In this document: one piece after another, positions 47,678 through 57,028 of the stretch
How positions within the stretch are numbered: position 1 is the stretch's first letter
Layout of the letters: every line of letters begins with the position of its first letter
Source: Myxococcales bacterium
GTDB lineage: Bacteria > Myxococcota_A > Polyangia > Polyangiales > Polyangiaceae
Reading direction: 5' to 3'
Length of the DNA stretch: 63,280 bases
Assembly (NCBI GenBank): GCA_021847645.1
Contig: JAJZQG010000012.1
Span: 1 to 63,280, forward strand
Notes under the pieces: generated by a model
The model's database searches: none
Seen by the model: the letters and a program-made list of their open reading frames with translations, nothing else
Told to the model about the DNA's origin: nothing
Translations under genes and position numbers: made by a program

Positions 47678-49281
47678 TGCTCGGCGCGATACCTGGCGGC
47701 GACGCGGTCGTGGAGGGCTGCACGCTGCAGCGTGGGTTCGACGACGAATACGATGTCGTGGTGGTGGGTTCGGGTTCGGGCGGCGCGGTGGTGGCCACGC
47801 ATCTGGCCGAGGCCGGCAGGCGCGTGCTGGTGCTCGAGGAAGGCCCGTATTACACGCCGGAGCAGTACGCGAAGTTCTCCCCGATGGAATCGCTCCGCGA
47901 GATGTGGCGCGAGGCTGGGCTGCTTGCCGCGTTCGGGGTCGGGGCCACGCCCATCATCGCCATCGCGGTGGGGCGCTGCGTGGGCGGCTCCTCGGTGCTG
48001 ACCGGTGGCGTGTGCTTCCGCGTTCCTTCGGAGGTGCACGACGAATGGGTGCACGCGCTGGGGCTCGCCGACCTCGGCGAGAAGTCGCTCGAGCCCGCCT
48101 ATGAGGACGTCGAGCGCCGCATGCAGATCAACGACGTGCCCGAGAGCATGCGCAGCCACGACATTCGTCGCATCGTGCGCGGCGCCGAGAGCCTGGGCAT
48201 CACGTTCAAGCCGATCCGCCGCAACGTGGTGGGCTGCCAGGGCAACTCCCTGTGCAACCACGGCTGCCCGGCGGTGCGCAAGAAGTCCGTCGACGTCGCC
48301 TACCTGCCCAAGGCCTTCGAGCACGGCGCCCGGCTGGTGAGCGACGCGCTGGTCGAGCGCGTGGTGGTGCACGGAGGGCGCGCGGTCGGTGTGACGGGAC
48401 ACCTGATCGATCGTCGGACGCGCGATCGCCATCATGCGTTTCGCGTGCGCGCGCCGGTGGTCGTGCTGGCCTGCGGCACGCTGCACACGCCGCTGGTGAT
48501 GCAGCGATCGCGCATCGGCACGGACCGCGACGACCTGGGAAGCCACGTCACGCTGCACCCGGCCGTGCGGATCCTGGCGCACTTCGACGAGCCGGTCGAT
48601 GGCCACGAGGGCACGTTCCAGTCGGTGTACTCGGACCACTTCGCGAGCGAAGGCTTGACGCTGGTCGGGGTACATCCGGCGCCGAACATCCTGGCCGGCG
48701 CGCTGCCCGGCATCGGACCGTCGCACCGCGCGCGGATCCGCGAGCTGCCGGCGCTCGGATCGTTCGGCGGCATGGTGCACGACCAGGGTGGTGGCACGGT
48801 GCACATGGGGCCGAGCCGCGAGCCGCTCCTCTGGTACAGCATGGCTCCGCGGGATCTGGCGCGCGTGCGACGGCTCATCACCGTGCTCGGCGAGATCAGC
48901 TTCGCCTCGGGTGCGAAGGCGATCTACCCGCCGGTGTTCGGCGTGCCCGGCATCCACAACGTCACCGAGCTTCGCCGCCTGGAGCACGAGCCGCTGGACG
49001 CACGTCGCATCGAGTGCATGGCGTTTCATCCGCTGGGCAGCGCGCGCATGTCGATCGACCCGCGCGGCGGCGTGGTGGGCCCGAGCGGCGAGAGCCACGA
49101 CGTGCGCGGGCTGTACGTGGCCGACGGCTCGGTGCTACCCACGAGCGTCGGGGTCAACTCGCAGGTGCCGATCCTGTCGATCGCCACGAAAATCGCTTGG
49201 CGGATCCGCGAGGACACGCGCGCGGTGGCGTCCACGGGACACTCTTGGTGGAGCAGGGTTCGATGGCAGATTCCGGTTTGA
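47674..49281 (+). CDS. GMC-family flavin oxidoreductase
   Basis: A 535-residue protein. The FAD-binding Rossmann motif [16 protein letters not shown] lies near residue 28, followed by [14 protein letters not shown] and [11 protein letters not shown] (a Cys-rich stretch also seen in related bacterial members). The C-terminal FAD/active-site part has [13 protein letters not shown] (catalytic His), [11 protein letters not shown] and [11 protein letters not shown]. It oxidises an alcohol or sterol; the exact substrate is not readable. It is coupled to the small upstream partner and overlaps threonine aldolase by 19 bp, so four genes from 47165 form one operon. Confidence 0.87.
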   Translation: MMLGAIPGGDAVVEGCTLQRGFDDEYDVVVVGSGSGGAVVATHLAEAGRRVLVLEEGPYYTPEQYAKFSPMESLREMWREAGLLAAFGVGATPIIAIAVGRCVGGSSVLTGGVCFRVPSEVHDEWVHALGLADLGEKSLEPAYEDVERRMQINDVPESMRSHDIRRIVRGAESLGITFKPIRRNVVGCQGNSLCNHGCPAVRKKSVDVAYLPKAFEHGARLVSDALVERVVVHGGRAVGVTGHLIDRRTRDRHHAFRVRAPVVVLACGTLHTPLVMQRSRIGTDRDDLGSHVTLHPAVRILAHFDEPVDGHEGTFQSVYSDHFASEGLTLVGVHPAPNILAGALPGIGPSHRARIRELPALGSFGGMVHDQGGGTVHMGPSREPLLWYSMAPRDLARVRRLITVLGEISFASGAKAIYPPVFGVPGIHNVTELRRLEHEPLDARRIECMAFHPLGSARMSIDPRGGVVGPSGESHDVRGLYVADGSVLPTSVGVNSQVPILSIATKIAWRIREDTRAVASTGHSWWSRVRWQIPV

Positions 49282-50309
49282 TCGATCTCAGGTCCGACAC
49301 GGTCACTCGTCCCACGCCGGCGATGCGCCAGGCGATGGCGAGCGCGGAGGTGGGCGACGACGTGTTCGGGGAGGACCCGACGGTGTGTCGTCTGGAAGAG
49401 ACGGTGGCGGCGTTGCTGGGCAAGGAAGCGGCGCTGTTCGTGTCGAGCGGCACGATGGGCAACCAGGTGTCGCTGCTGGCGCAGACGCGGCGGGGCGACG
49501 AGATCCTGGTGTCCGAAGGCGCGCATTGCGCGTGGTACGAGGCGGGTGCGGCCGCGGCAATCGGCGGTGTGCAGGCGGTGGTGATCGGCAAGGGCGGCCT
49601 GTTCACGAGCGCGGACATCGAGCAAGCGATCAAGCCGCAGGCGGACTGGTATCCGCGCACCTCGCTGGTGGCGCTGGAGAACACGCACAACCGTGCCGGT
49701 GGGCGCGTGTGGCCGATGGCGCAGCTGCTCGAGGTCACGGCGTTCGCGCGGGCGCGAGGGCTCGCGTTGCACCTGGACGGCGCGCGGATCTGGAACGCGT
49801 CGGTGGCCGCGGGTGTGGCGCCCAAGGACATCGCCGCGCCGTTCGACTCGGTGAGCGTGTGCTTCTCCAAGGGACTCGGTGCGCCCGTGGGGTCAGCCAT
49901 TTGCGGGTCGCGCGACCTGATCCGAGCGTGCCGTCGTCTGCGCAAGATGCTCGGCGGAGGCATGCGGCAGGCCGGGGTGATCGCCGCCGGAGCGATCTAT
50001 GCGCTGGAGCACCATCGCGATCGTCTCGCGCGCGACCACGACAATGCGCGCGCGATCGCGAAGCGTCTGGCGGCGGTCGAAGGCGCGCGCGTGGACGAGG
50101 GCTCGGTGGAGAGCAACATTGTTATGCTGGACACGCCGGGCGTGGCTGCGGAGCGGGTGATCGAGGCGGCGCGGGCGGCGGGCGTGCTGGTGTCCGCGTT
50201 CGGGCCGGAGCGCATCCGGATCGTCACGCACCTGGACGTGCAGGACACGGCGGTGCGAGGCGGCGAGGTTCTGGCGGACGTGGTGGCGAAGCTGGCGAAG
50301 AGAGCATGA
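49263..50309 (+). CDS. ltaE: Low-specificity L-threonine aldolase
   Basis: A 348-residue PLP enzyme of fold type [21 protein letters not shown] is the family N-terminus, H88 in SEGAHCAW stacks on [15 protein letters not shown] holds the PLP Asp, and K203 in [13 protein letters not shown] is the Schiff-base Lys. It cleaves L-threonine (and allo-threonine) to glycine and acetaldehyde. It overlaps the end of the GMC gene by 19 bp and its stop overlaps the next start (ATGA, 50306), so it belongs to the same operon. A link between the aldolase product acetaldehyde and the oxidoreductase is possible but speculative. Confidence 0.92.
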   Translation: MADSGLIDLRSDTVTRPTPAMRQAMASAEVGDDVFGEDPTVCRLEETVAALLGKEAALFVSSGTMGNQVSLLAQTRRGDEILVSEGAHCAWYEAGAAAAIGGVQAVVIGKGGLFTSADIEQAIKPQADWYPRTSLVALENTHNRAGGRVWPMAQLLEVTAFARARGLALHLDGARIWNASVAAGVAPKDIAAPFDSVSVCFSKGLGAPVGSAICGSRDLIRACRRLRKMLGGGMRQAGVIAAGAIYALEHHRDRLARDHDNARAIAKRLAAVEGARVDEGSVESNIVMLDTPGVAAERVIEAARAAGVLVSAFGPERIRIVTHLDVQDTAVRGGEVLADVVAKLAKRA

Positions 50310-51466
50310 CGACGATGGGAGTGGACGCGGGGCGGCGGCGGGGAGTTCTGAGGCGTGCGGCACGGCTGGCGGCGCTGGGCGTGCTGGCGTGGTGGGCCTG
50401 CAGCTGCGCGCCGTCGTGGCCGCGACCGTATCTGCTGGCGCAGGCGGCGGCCGAGCGCGCCTACAGCTCGGGACGTTACGAGGAAGCCGCGCGCTACTAC
50501 CACGACGCCGCCCTGCACGCCGTAAAGACCAAGGACAGGGACGAGATGCTGTACCTGGAGGCGACCTCCGAGGAGCGGGCGGGGCGAACGCGCGAGGCGC
50601 GCGAGGACTACGAGGCGCTCGAGAAGCTGGCGCCGGACGGACCCCGCGCGGCGCGAAGCGCGTATGAAGTGGCGGAGATGGAAGTCGCGCAGGGCGACAA
50701 GGATCGCGGCTACCGGATGATCGAGGCGGTGATGCGGCGCTACCCCCGATCGGGGATCGCTCGTCGCGCGATGCAGCGGTACGTCGAGCATCTGGACAGC
50801 GAGCAGGGCGAGGCGGCGGGGCTGGCGTATCTGCGGGCGAACAAGGCGTGGTTCGACGCCAACGGGCTCGGCGAGGACGCGATGTACTCGATCGCCAGGC
50901 ACCTCGAGAGCTTGGGGCAGCTCGAGCAAGCGCGCGACGCGTATCTGCAGTGCGCCAAGGAGCATCCGTATCCCGGCGGCAGCCTGTGGGACGACGCGCT
51001 GTGGCACGCCTCGCTGCTCGACGAGAAGCTGGGCGACCCGAAGAAGGCGATCGCGGATCTGGACACGATGCTCAGGGAGCGCGAGGAGTCCACGTTCAGC
51101 GGCAGCTACGAGCGTCCGCGCTACGCCTCGGCGCAGATGCGCAAGGCGGTGTTGTACCGCGACGCCCTGCACGATCACGCCACGGCTATCCGCGAGTTCC
51201 GCAAGCTGTTCGACGACTTCACGACGTCGCTGCAGCGCGACGACGCGTTGTGGGCCGAGGCCAAGCTCGAGGCGGAGGACGGCAACGGGCAGCAAGCGTG
51301 CGCGACGATGAAGCTGCTGGCGGACAAGCTCCCGAAGTCGCGCTACGTGCCGTGCGCGTCGCTGGTGTGTCCGACGCAAGGCGCGTCGGGTGCTCCGGAC
51401 AAGTGCCGTCACTACATCGAGCGGGAGTTCGAGCGCGAGGAGTCGAACAAGTCGAGCGAGCAGTGA
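50306..51466 (+). CDS. TPR-repeat lipoprotein
   Basis: A 386-residue protein. An N-terminal hydrophobic signal ends in a lipobox-like WACSCAP. The rest is tandem TPR helices (AERAYSSGRYEEAARYYHDAA, LYLEATSEERAGRTREAREDY, AIADLDTMLREREEST) up to a Cys-containing end with a Glu-rich tail. The pattern resembles outer-membrane assembly lipoproteins of the BamD/YfiO class in design but is too different to name. It begins inside the threonine aldolase stop, so it is coupled to that gene although the functions look unrelated. Confidence 0.8.
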   Translation: MTTMGVDAGRRRGVLRRAARLAALGVLAWWACSCAPSWPRPYLLAQAAAERAYSSGRYEEAARYYHDAALHAVKTKDRDEMLYLEATSEERAGRTREAREDYEALEKLAPDGPRAARSAYEVAEMEVAQGDKDRGYRMIEAVMRRYPRSGIARRAMQRYVEHLDSEQGEAAGLAYLRANKAWFDANGLGEDAMYSIARHLESLGQLEQARDAYLQCAKEHPYPGGSLWDDALWHASLLDEKLGDPKKAIADLDTMLREREESTFSGSYERPRYASAQMRKAVLYRDALHDHATAIREFRKLFDDFTTSLQRDDALWAEAKLEAEDGNGQQACATMKLLADKLPKSRYVPCASLVCPTQGASGAPDKCRHYIEREFEREESNKSSEQ

Positions 51467-51623
51467 TGTCCGGTTCTGCTGGTGCCAAGGCGTGCCCGGC
51501 AGGTCGCCAGGCTATGGGCGGGATGTACGCCGGACGGCGGGCTCGCGAGGGAGCGCGCGCGCTGGCGATTCGATCGCCAGCCGCGTCACCTCTGCGGAGG
51601 AGAGCATCGCTCCGAGCTGGGGC

Positions 51624-51995
51624 TCAGCGATCGTCGTCCTCTTCCTCTTCCTCATCGTCCACATCGGTGTCGTCATCGTCGGGCGTGAAGTCGTCGTCCT
51701 CCTCGGTCTCTGCCGACGGCATGTCGTACTTGAGATCGATGTTGAGCTCGCCCAGACGCGTTTCGAGTATCTCGAACAACTCGTCGACGTCGTCGCCTCC
51801 CCACTCGTCGAGCATGTCGGTGAGGAACTCGAAGAAGTCGCCGTTGTCGAGGAGCCGTTCGATGTCCTCGACCTGTTCTTCCGAAAAGGCTTCCAGGATG
51901 TCCTCGCGGAGGGTCTCGGTATCGCCCTCCTCGATCGCGTCTTCGGCAGATAGCCGAATCTGTCGCACGGCGCGCTTGTCGAGGTGTATCTCCAT
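51624..51995 (-). CDS. Small, very acidic protein
   Basis: A 123-residue protein. A helical N-terminal 85 residues (MEIHLDKRAVRQIRLSAEDA, LLDNGDFFEFLTDMLDEWGG) precede a tail that is almost all Asp and Glu (DDDDTDVDDEEEEEDDD). GGAGG eight bases before the ATG at 51995 supports this start over 52040. No motif or signal. The acidic tail may mimic DNA or bind basic proteins or metal, but that is speculation. It is divergent from the beta-barrel gene. Confidence 0.7.
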   Translation of the reverse strand: MEIHLDKRAVRQIRLSAEDAIEEGDTETLREDILEAFSEEQVEDIERLLDNGDFFEFLTDMLDEWGGDDVDELFEILETRLGELNIDLKYDMPSAETEEDDDFTPDDDDTDVDDEEEEEDDDR

Positions 51996-52082
51996 TCGCG
52001 TTGCCTCCAGAGCCTTGACGCCTTTAAGCGATGCGGCCACCGGGCGTCAAGGAGGGTAGGATACGAGCTGTCGGGACCACGG

Positions 52083-52763
52083 ATGAATCGAAACGAAAGG
52101 GCACTGCGGTTTTCGATGCGGCGCTGGGCGATTGGTCGCTCGCTGCTGGCGGGCCTGTGCGCGTCGGGTTCGATTTCGGTTGCGCAGGCGGCCGAGCCGT
52201 CGGATCCGCCGGTGGCGCCCCCGCCGATCAACGTGGACTACCTGCAGTACGGCGTGTCGTTCGTGGCGGATGTGGTGCTCAACCCGGGGCCGGTGTGCCC
52301 GGCCGACGCCAAGGTGCCGTGCATCCTGGGATCGGGCGGCGGTCTGACGGCGCGTGCGGGTTACCGTTCGCCGGGCCCCTGGTACGTGGGCGGGGCCTAT
52401 GGCTTCAGCAAGCTCGAGACCAGCGGGCTGATGCGCCTGGGTGTGTTGCAGCACCTGGGTGGCGAGATGCGCTACATGGTCACGCTGGGCGAGCGCACCG
52501 AGCCCTACTTCGCCGCCGGCCTGTCCGCCCTGGCTTTCGGCAACGAGTGGGGCATCGAGACCTTCGGCCTGTCGACCCATGCCGGCCTGGGCTTCGAGAT
52601 CCAGCTCTCTCGCACCACGATCGTCGGCATGAGCCTGGCCTATCGGCCCACCCTTCTGTTCGGCTGGACGGACCGTGCCAGCGAGCGACGTCCCACGGGG
52701 GTGGCGCACTTCCTGGGCTTGGACATCGTGATGGAGGCCAGGGAACCGCTGCGCACGCACTGA
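52083..52763 (+). CDS. Outer-membrane beta-barrel protein
   Basis: A 226-residue protein. A signal peptide (about 1-38, ending SVAQA) is followed by alternating strands with aromatic girdles (QYGVSFVADVVLN, PWYVGGAYGFSKLET, LGGEMRYMVTLG, TEPYFAAGLSALAFG, GLGFEIQLSRTTIVGMSLAYR), the signature of an 8-10-strand barrel of the OmpA/OmpW-like kind. It does not end in an aromatic residue (RTH), a slight deviation. Starts at ATG 52083. Confidence 0.75.
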   Translation: MNRNERALRFSMRRWAIGRSLLAGLCASGSISVAQAAEPSDPPVAPPPINVDYLQYGVSFVADVVLNPGPVCPADAKVPCILGSGGGLTARAGYRSPGPWYVGGAYGFSKLETSGLMRLGVLQHLGGEMRYMVTLGERTEPYFAAGLSALAFGNEWGIETFGLSTHAGLGFEIQLSRTTIVGMSLAYRPTLLFGWTDRASERRPTGVAHFLGLDIVMEAREPLRTH

Positions 52764-52818
52764 CCGAACGGAAATGCGCTCTTGACGCCGCGCCCATTGA
52801 GTTGTCCCCTTTGGGAGC

Positions 52819-54300
52819 GTGATCTGCGATCGCTGTGGGAGAGACAATCCGGACCACCTGATCTTCTGTCAGGACTGCGGGCGACGTCTGCAAGAGCTGC
52901 GTCGCGTCGTACCGCCGACGCCGCCAGCGGGCATGCCGGTCGTGCCGATGGAGCCTGCCGCACGCGACAAGGCGCCGTCGCCGCCGCCTCAACCGCTGGT
53001 CCCCACGGTGCCCGATGCGCCCGCGCAAGAGCTTGTCTGCCCGCGCTGCCAGACGCGCAACCCGGTAGCAGGCCGGTTCTGCGTCTCGTGCGGCGCTTCG
53101 CTCGACCCCAGCGCCTACGGCGCACCACCACCTGCGTCTGCCGTCGCTGAGCCGGCTGTCGCGCCCGCCCAGCCCGCAGTGTCCCCGGCAGCGGTCGTAC
53201 AAATCACCCCGCCGCAGGCCGCGGCCGCGCCGGCCTCGGTCACCTGCGATCGCTGCCAGGGCGTGTGCGACGCGGCCATGCGCTTCTGCAAGTTCTGCGG
53301 CGCGCCCCTGGCACACCGAGCGGCGCCTGACGCAACGGCGGCGCCAGCCGCACCCGTGGCCGCGCCCAGCGTTCCCGGCTTGGCTCCCAAGGCCTCCCAG
53401 CCCATGCTCGCGGTGCAGCGTGCAGACGAAGGCCTCGAGGCCACGCAGGTCTCGACGCCCATCGACCAGCCGCTGGCTCCCAAGCCGACCTTGTCGTCGT
53501 CGCCCGAGCGCTCGATGACCCGTCCGGCCACCTCGCGCGCGCCGGCGCAAGCGCGTGAGGACGCGGTGCACGGCAAGCCGACCGGGGCCGGCGTCAGCAC
53601 GCAGACCGGCCAGTACCTGCCCTTCGCCGGAGCGGCCTCGCTGCCCAGCGGACGGCTCGTGGTGGTGGGCGGAGACGGACAGGAGGGGCCGAGCTTCCCG
53701 ATGACCGGGGACCAGGTCGACATCGGGCGCATCGAAGGCAACGTGGTCCTGCCGGACGACAGGTACATGTCGCCGCGGCACGCGCGCCTCGTGCGGGTCA
53801 AGAGCCAGTGGTTCGTCCGGGACCTGGAATCGACCAATGGGGTGTTCGTGCGCGTGGCGCGTCCGTACGACCTGACCGACGGGGACTTGCTCTTGCTGGG
53901 CGTAGAAGTGCTAAGGTTCGAGCTCGTGAAGGACGCGGAACTCGGGCTGGGGCCGGCGATTCAGCATGGGACATTGGTCTTCGGCTCCCCCGCCCTGCCG
54001 CGTCCGGCCAGGCTGGTCCAGCGAACGGTGGAGGGCGTGGCCCGGGACGTGTACCATCTGCATCGGCCCGAGACGGTGGTAGGCCGGGAATCGGGCGACA
54101 TCGTGTTCACGGACGACCCCTACATGTCGCGCAAGCATGCCGTCATCCGCCGCTCGGCGAGCTCGGGAGCCTTCACGTTGGCCGACTTGAACTCGTCGAA
54201 CGGGACATTCATTGCCATCCGGGGCGACTGGTTGCTACAAGACGGGGATTCAATTCGCGTGGGGCAGCACCTGTTCCGCGTGGAGTTTGCACCAGGCTGA
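52819..54300 (+). CDS. Zinc-ribbon protein with two FHA domains
   Basis: A 493-residue protein with a GTG start and GGGAG just upstream. Three zinc ribbons lie in the first 165 residues (CDRCGRDNPDHLIFCQDCG, CPRCQTRNPVAGRFCVSCG, CDRCQGVCDAAMRFCKFCG), joined by Pro/Ala linkers. FHA 1 (about 275-365) has IGR, YMSPRHARL and ESTNGVF. FHA 2 (about 400-490) has VVGRESGD, YMSRKHAVI and NSSNGTF. Both FHA domains keep the phosphothreonine-binding Arg, Ser and Asn. It is followed after 12 bp by a PP2C phosphatase, so reader and eraser of phosphothreonine are together. Probably a cytoplasmic adaptor. No kinase gene is in the window. Confidence 0.87.
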   Translation: MICDRCGRDNPDHLIFCQDCGRRLQELRRVVPPTPPAGMPVVPMEPAARDKAPSPPPQPLVPTVPDAPAQELVCPRCQTRNPVAGRFCVSCGASLDPSAYGAPPPASAVAEPAVAPAQPAVSPAAVVQITPPQAAAAPASVTCDRCQGVCDAAMRFCKFCGAPLAHRAAPDATAAPAAPVAAPSVPGLAPKASQPMLAVQRADEGLEATQVSTPIDQPLAPKPTLSSSPERSMTRPATSRAPAQAREDAVHGKPTGAGVSTQTGQYLPFAGAASLPSGRLVVVGGDGQEGPSFPMTGDQVDIGRIEGNVVLPDDRYMSPRHARLVRVKSQWFVRDLESTNGVFVRVARPYDLTDGDLLLLGVEVLRFELVKDAELGLGPAIQHGTLVFGSPALPRPARLVQRTVEGVARDVYHLHRPETVVGRESGDIVFTDDPYMSRKHAVIRRSASSGAFTLADLNSSNGTFIAIRGDWLLQDGDSIRVGQHLFRVEFAPG

Positions 54301-54312
54301 TCGACCAGGCTC

Positions 54313-55524
54313 ATGACCGAACCTTCCGCCGCCCAGCCCAATTCCGGCACCATTCGCGTGCGCCTCTTTGGCCGCACCGATGTCGGGCGTGTGCGCGAGC
54401 ACAACGAAGACAACTTCATCGTTGCGGACCTCACGCACCGCTCGCGCAGTCTGCGCGAGGAAGACCGTGAGCAGGTGGTTGGACCCAACGGCCTGCTGAT
54501 GGCGGTCTGCGACGGCATGGGCGGCGCGGCGGCAGGCGAAGTCGCCAGCGAGCTCGCGATCAACATCCTTTTCGAGAAGCTCACGGAAGGCGATCCGCCC
54601 GTCGACCACGACGATCTGGCGCGTCGGCTGGTGCGCGCGGTGGAAGCCGCCGGGCTGCGCATCTACAGCGAGGCGAAGCTCGACCGTCATCACCGGGGCA
54701 TGGGGACCACGGCCACGGCCGCGGCTCTCATGGACCGTTGGCTGTTCCTGGCGCAGGTGGGCGACAGCCGCGCGTACCTGCTGCGCGAGGGGCGCCTGGT
54801 GCAGGTCACCCGCGACCAGTCCCTGGTCAACCAGCTCATCGAAGCCGGCCAGCTCACCGAGGAAGAAGCCGAGAACTTCGAGCACAACAACATCATCCTG
54901 CAGGCTCTGGGAACCTCCGACTCGGTGCAGGTCGACCTGACCTTCGTCGAGCTGCGCAAGGGCGACACGGTGATGCTGTGCTCCGACGGTTTGAGCGGCA
55001 TGGTGAGGTTCGACGAGTTGCGCGAAGTGCTGGTAGGCGCCGACGATCCGGTCGAGGCGTGCCGCGAGCTGACCGAGCGGGCGAACCAGGCGGGCGGCCA
55101 CGACAACATCACGTGCATCGTGGCGAAGTTCGACGGTGAGGGGCTGCCGGCGGTCGCGTCGGACGAGCAGCCGCCGCGCTACACCAAGTACCAGCTGGTG
55201 GACGACAGCATGCCCGAGCCCACGGTTCCTGGCCGGCGTGGCAGCATCAAGGAGCTCAACGAGCCGAAGATCGGCGCCGAGGTCAAGCAGCGCCTGACCG
55301 ACCACGGCCCCAGCCGCTCCAAGGTTGGGCAGACGCTGGTGGGCATCAGCTCTCCGCTGGCTCTCGCTGCCGACGAGAGCCTCGATGTCGGCAACGCCAA
55401 GGCGATGGACGACGAGGTCGTGCTGCCGGTGGAGAGCACTTCTCTCTGGGTGCTCGGCGCGATCGTGGTGATCGTGTTCGGCGGTATCGTGCTGGCCGCC
55501 TACTTCTTCATCATCCGGACCTGA
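54313..55524 (+). CDS. PP2C-family Ser/Thr phosphatase with membrane tail
   Basis: A 403-residue protein. Metal-binding motifs are intact: GRTDVGRVREHNEDNF near 20, CDGMGGAAAGE near 67, GMGTTATAAA, QVGDSRAYLLR, LCSDGLSGM and the final GGHDNITC. The catalytic domain ends near residue 280. A Pro/Ser linker follows, then a membrane helix at about 378-400 (LWVLGAIVVIVFGGIVLAAYF), placing it at the inner membrane facing the cytoplasm. It removes phosphate from threonine/serine, reversing Ser/Thr kinases and matching the FHA readers upstream. It is 12 bp from the zinc-ribbon/FHA gene and 19 bp from the first permease gene. Confidence 0.92.
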   Translation: MTEPSAAQPNSGTIRVRLFGRTDVGRVREHNEDNFIVADLTHRSRSLREEDREQVVGPNGLLMAVCDGMGGAAAGEVASELAINILFEKLTEGDPPVDHDDLARRLVRAVEAAGLRIYSEAKLDRHHRGMGTTATAAALMDRWLFLAQVGDSRAYLLREGRLVQVTRDQSLVNQLIEAGQLTEEEAENFEHNNIILQALGTSDSVQVDLTFVELRKGDTVMLCSDGLSGMVRFDELREVLVGADDPVEACRELTERANQAGGHDNITCIVAKFDGEGLPAVASDEQPPRYTKYQLVDDSMPEPTVPGRRGSIKELNEPKIGAEVKQRLTDHGPSRSKVGQTLVGISSPLALAADESLDVGNAKAMDDEVVLPVESTSLWVLGAIVVIVFGGIVLAAYFFIIRT

Positions 55525-55543
55525 GGTCCTGCGGGGCGCCCGG

Positions 55544-57028
55544 ATGTTGCGCTATGCGCTCCGGCGGATCTTCTGGACCGTGCCGGTGTTGTTCGGCGTG
55601 ACGCTCGTGCTGTTCGCCGTGCTCAACCTCGACCGCGCGCAGCCGACGATCGCGGGCTCCGCGCAAGAGTCGGCCGCCCTTCCGCTGTTCATCAACCCGA
55701 GGCCGCGCGACGTTCGCGCGCTGTCGTCGGACGCGGTGCAGCGAATCGCCTCGGACTCGGGGGATCCCGCGGCGGCCGCGCTTGTGGTGCGGCTCGGCGG
55801 CGCGGCGTTGCCGTTCGTGCTGCCGCAGCTCGACTCGCTGGATCTGGCCGCACGCGAGAGGGTTGCGGTGGCCCTCGCCCCGGTCGCCGTGCGCATGGGC
55901 CTGGCCTCTTCCGATTTGCAGCGCACCGGGCCCGACGCCGTCACCTTCTGGACCTTGTACTGGCAGGAACGATCGGTGGACTTCAAGCCCGGCGTGGTGC
56001 ACAGGGCGGTGAGTCGTCTCGCGGCGCAAGGCTCGGAGACGCGCCGCGCGGAGCTGCTGGAGCTCGACACCTACGCGCTGGGCGATCTGATGGACGCGCT
56101 GGGCGACGTGCAGACTCCGGCGGACGTGGGCCGCGTCTCGCGCCTGCTGGACGTGGCCTCGCACGTGGCCGGCCGCGACGACCGCATCGGGCCGGACGCA
56201 ACGCTGGCGCAGGCGCGCGCGTGCGCGAATCGTTGGCGCGAGTGGTGGCTGGCTTCGCGCGCGGACTACGAGCTGCTGTCGGGCCCCTCGCGCGTGGCGG
56301 CGATGCTGGTAGAGACGCGCTACGGGCACTGGGCCTTGCGGGCGCTGACCTTGAAGCTGGGAGCCAGCCGCGCCGGCCAGCCCGTGCTCGACCGGCTCGT
56401 CCTGCGCGCGCCGCGCACGTTGCTGATCACGGGCTTGGGGCTGCTCACGGCCCACGTGCTCGGCGTAGCCCTCGGGCTCCTGTCCGCATGGCGACGGCCC
56501 CGCGGGCTCGCCTCAAGCAGCGCGATGCTCGCCCTGCTCAGCCTCTCGGTCCCGGTGCCGGCGATCCTGATGGCGCTCGCACGCCTCACCGGCGGACGAT
56601 GGCTCCTCGCCGTCGCGATCGTCGCCGTGGCGGTGGTGTTCGCGGGCTCGCCGCTGCGCCATCAGCGGCTCGCGGCCCTCGAAGCCTGGCTGCGGGAGAT
56701 CTGCCGGTACGCACGGGCGCGCGGAACGACCAACATGGATCTGTTGCTGCGCCACACGCTGCGGCCGACCGTGATCGCGGTGCTGCCGTTGTTCGCGGTG
56801 GACTTCCCGCTCGCCGTGTCGTGCACGTGCGCGGCGGAGAAAGCACTCGGCCTTCGAGGCATCGGCGTCCACCTGGTGACCGCGATGCTCGAGCACGACA
56901 TCTCCTATCTGATGGCCGTGGGAGTCGCCTTCACGGCCATCGCCGCGGTACTCCACATGCTCGCCGATCTGATGACCGCGATCGTCGATGCGCGCACGCG
57001 GCGCCATCTGATGCAGGAGAGGTCATGA
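55544..57028 (+). CDS. Dpp/Opp-type ABC permease with a large extra domain
   Basis: A 494-residue protein. It starts with the DppB signature (MLRYALRRIFWTVPVLFGV) and ends with the family-typical permease core (DRLVLRAPRTLLITGLGLL, the EAA-like loop near ARARGTTNMDLLLRHTLRPT, and ALGLRGIGVHLVTAM). Between residues about 35 and 260, where DppB normally has a short periplasmic loop, there is a helical, HEAT-like insertion of about 220 residues (LGGAALPFVLPQLDSLDLAA, LDTYALGDLMDALGDVQTPA). No ATPase or binding protein is adjacent. ATGATGA overlaps the next permease. Confidence 0.8.
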   Translation: MLRYALRRIFWTVPVLFGVTLVLFAVLNLDRAQPTIAGSAQESAALPLFINPRPRDVRALSSDAVQRIASDSGDPAAAALVVRLGGAALPFVLPQLDSLDLAARERVAVALAPVAVRMGLASSDLQRTGPDAVTFWTLYWQERSVDFKPGVVHRAVSRLAAQGSETRRAELLELDTYALGDLMDALGDVQTPADVGRVSRLLDVASHVAGRDDRIGPDATLAQARACANRWREWWLASRADYELLSGPSRVAAMLVETRYGHWALRALTLKLGASRAGQPVLDRLVLRAPRTLLITGLGLLTAHVLGVALGLLSAWRRPRGLASSSAMLALLSLSVPVPAILMALARLTGGRWLLAVAIVAVAVVFAGSPLRHQRLAALEAWLREICRYARARGTTNMDLLLRHTLRPTVIAVLPLFAVDFPLAVSCTCAAEKALGLRGIGVHLVTAMLEHDISYLMAVGVAFTAIAAVLHMLADLMTAIVDARTRRHLMQERS

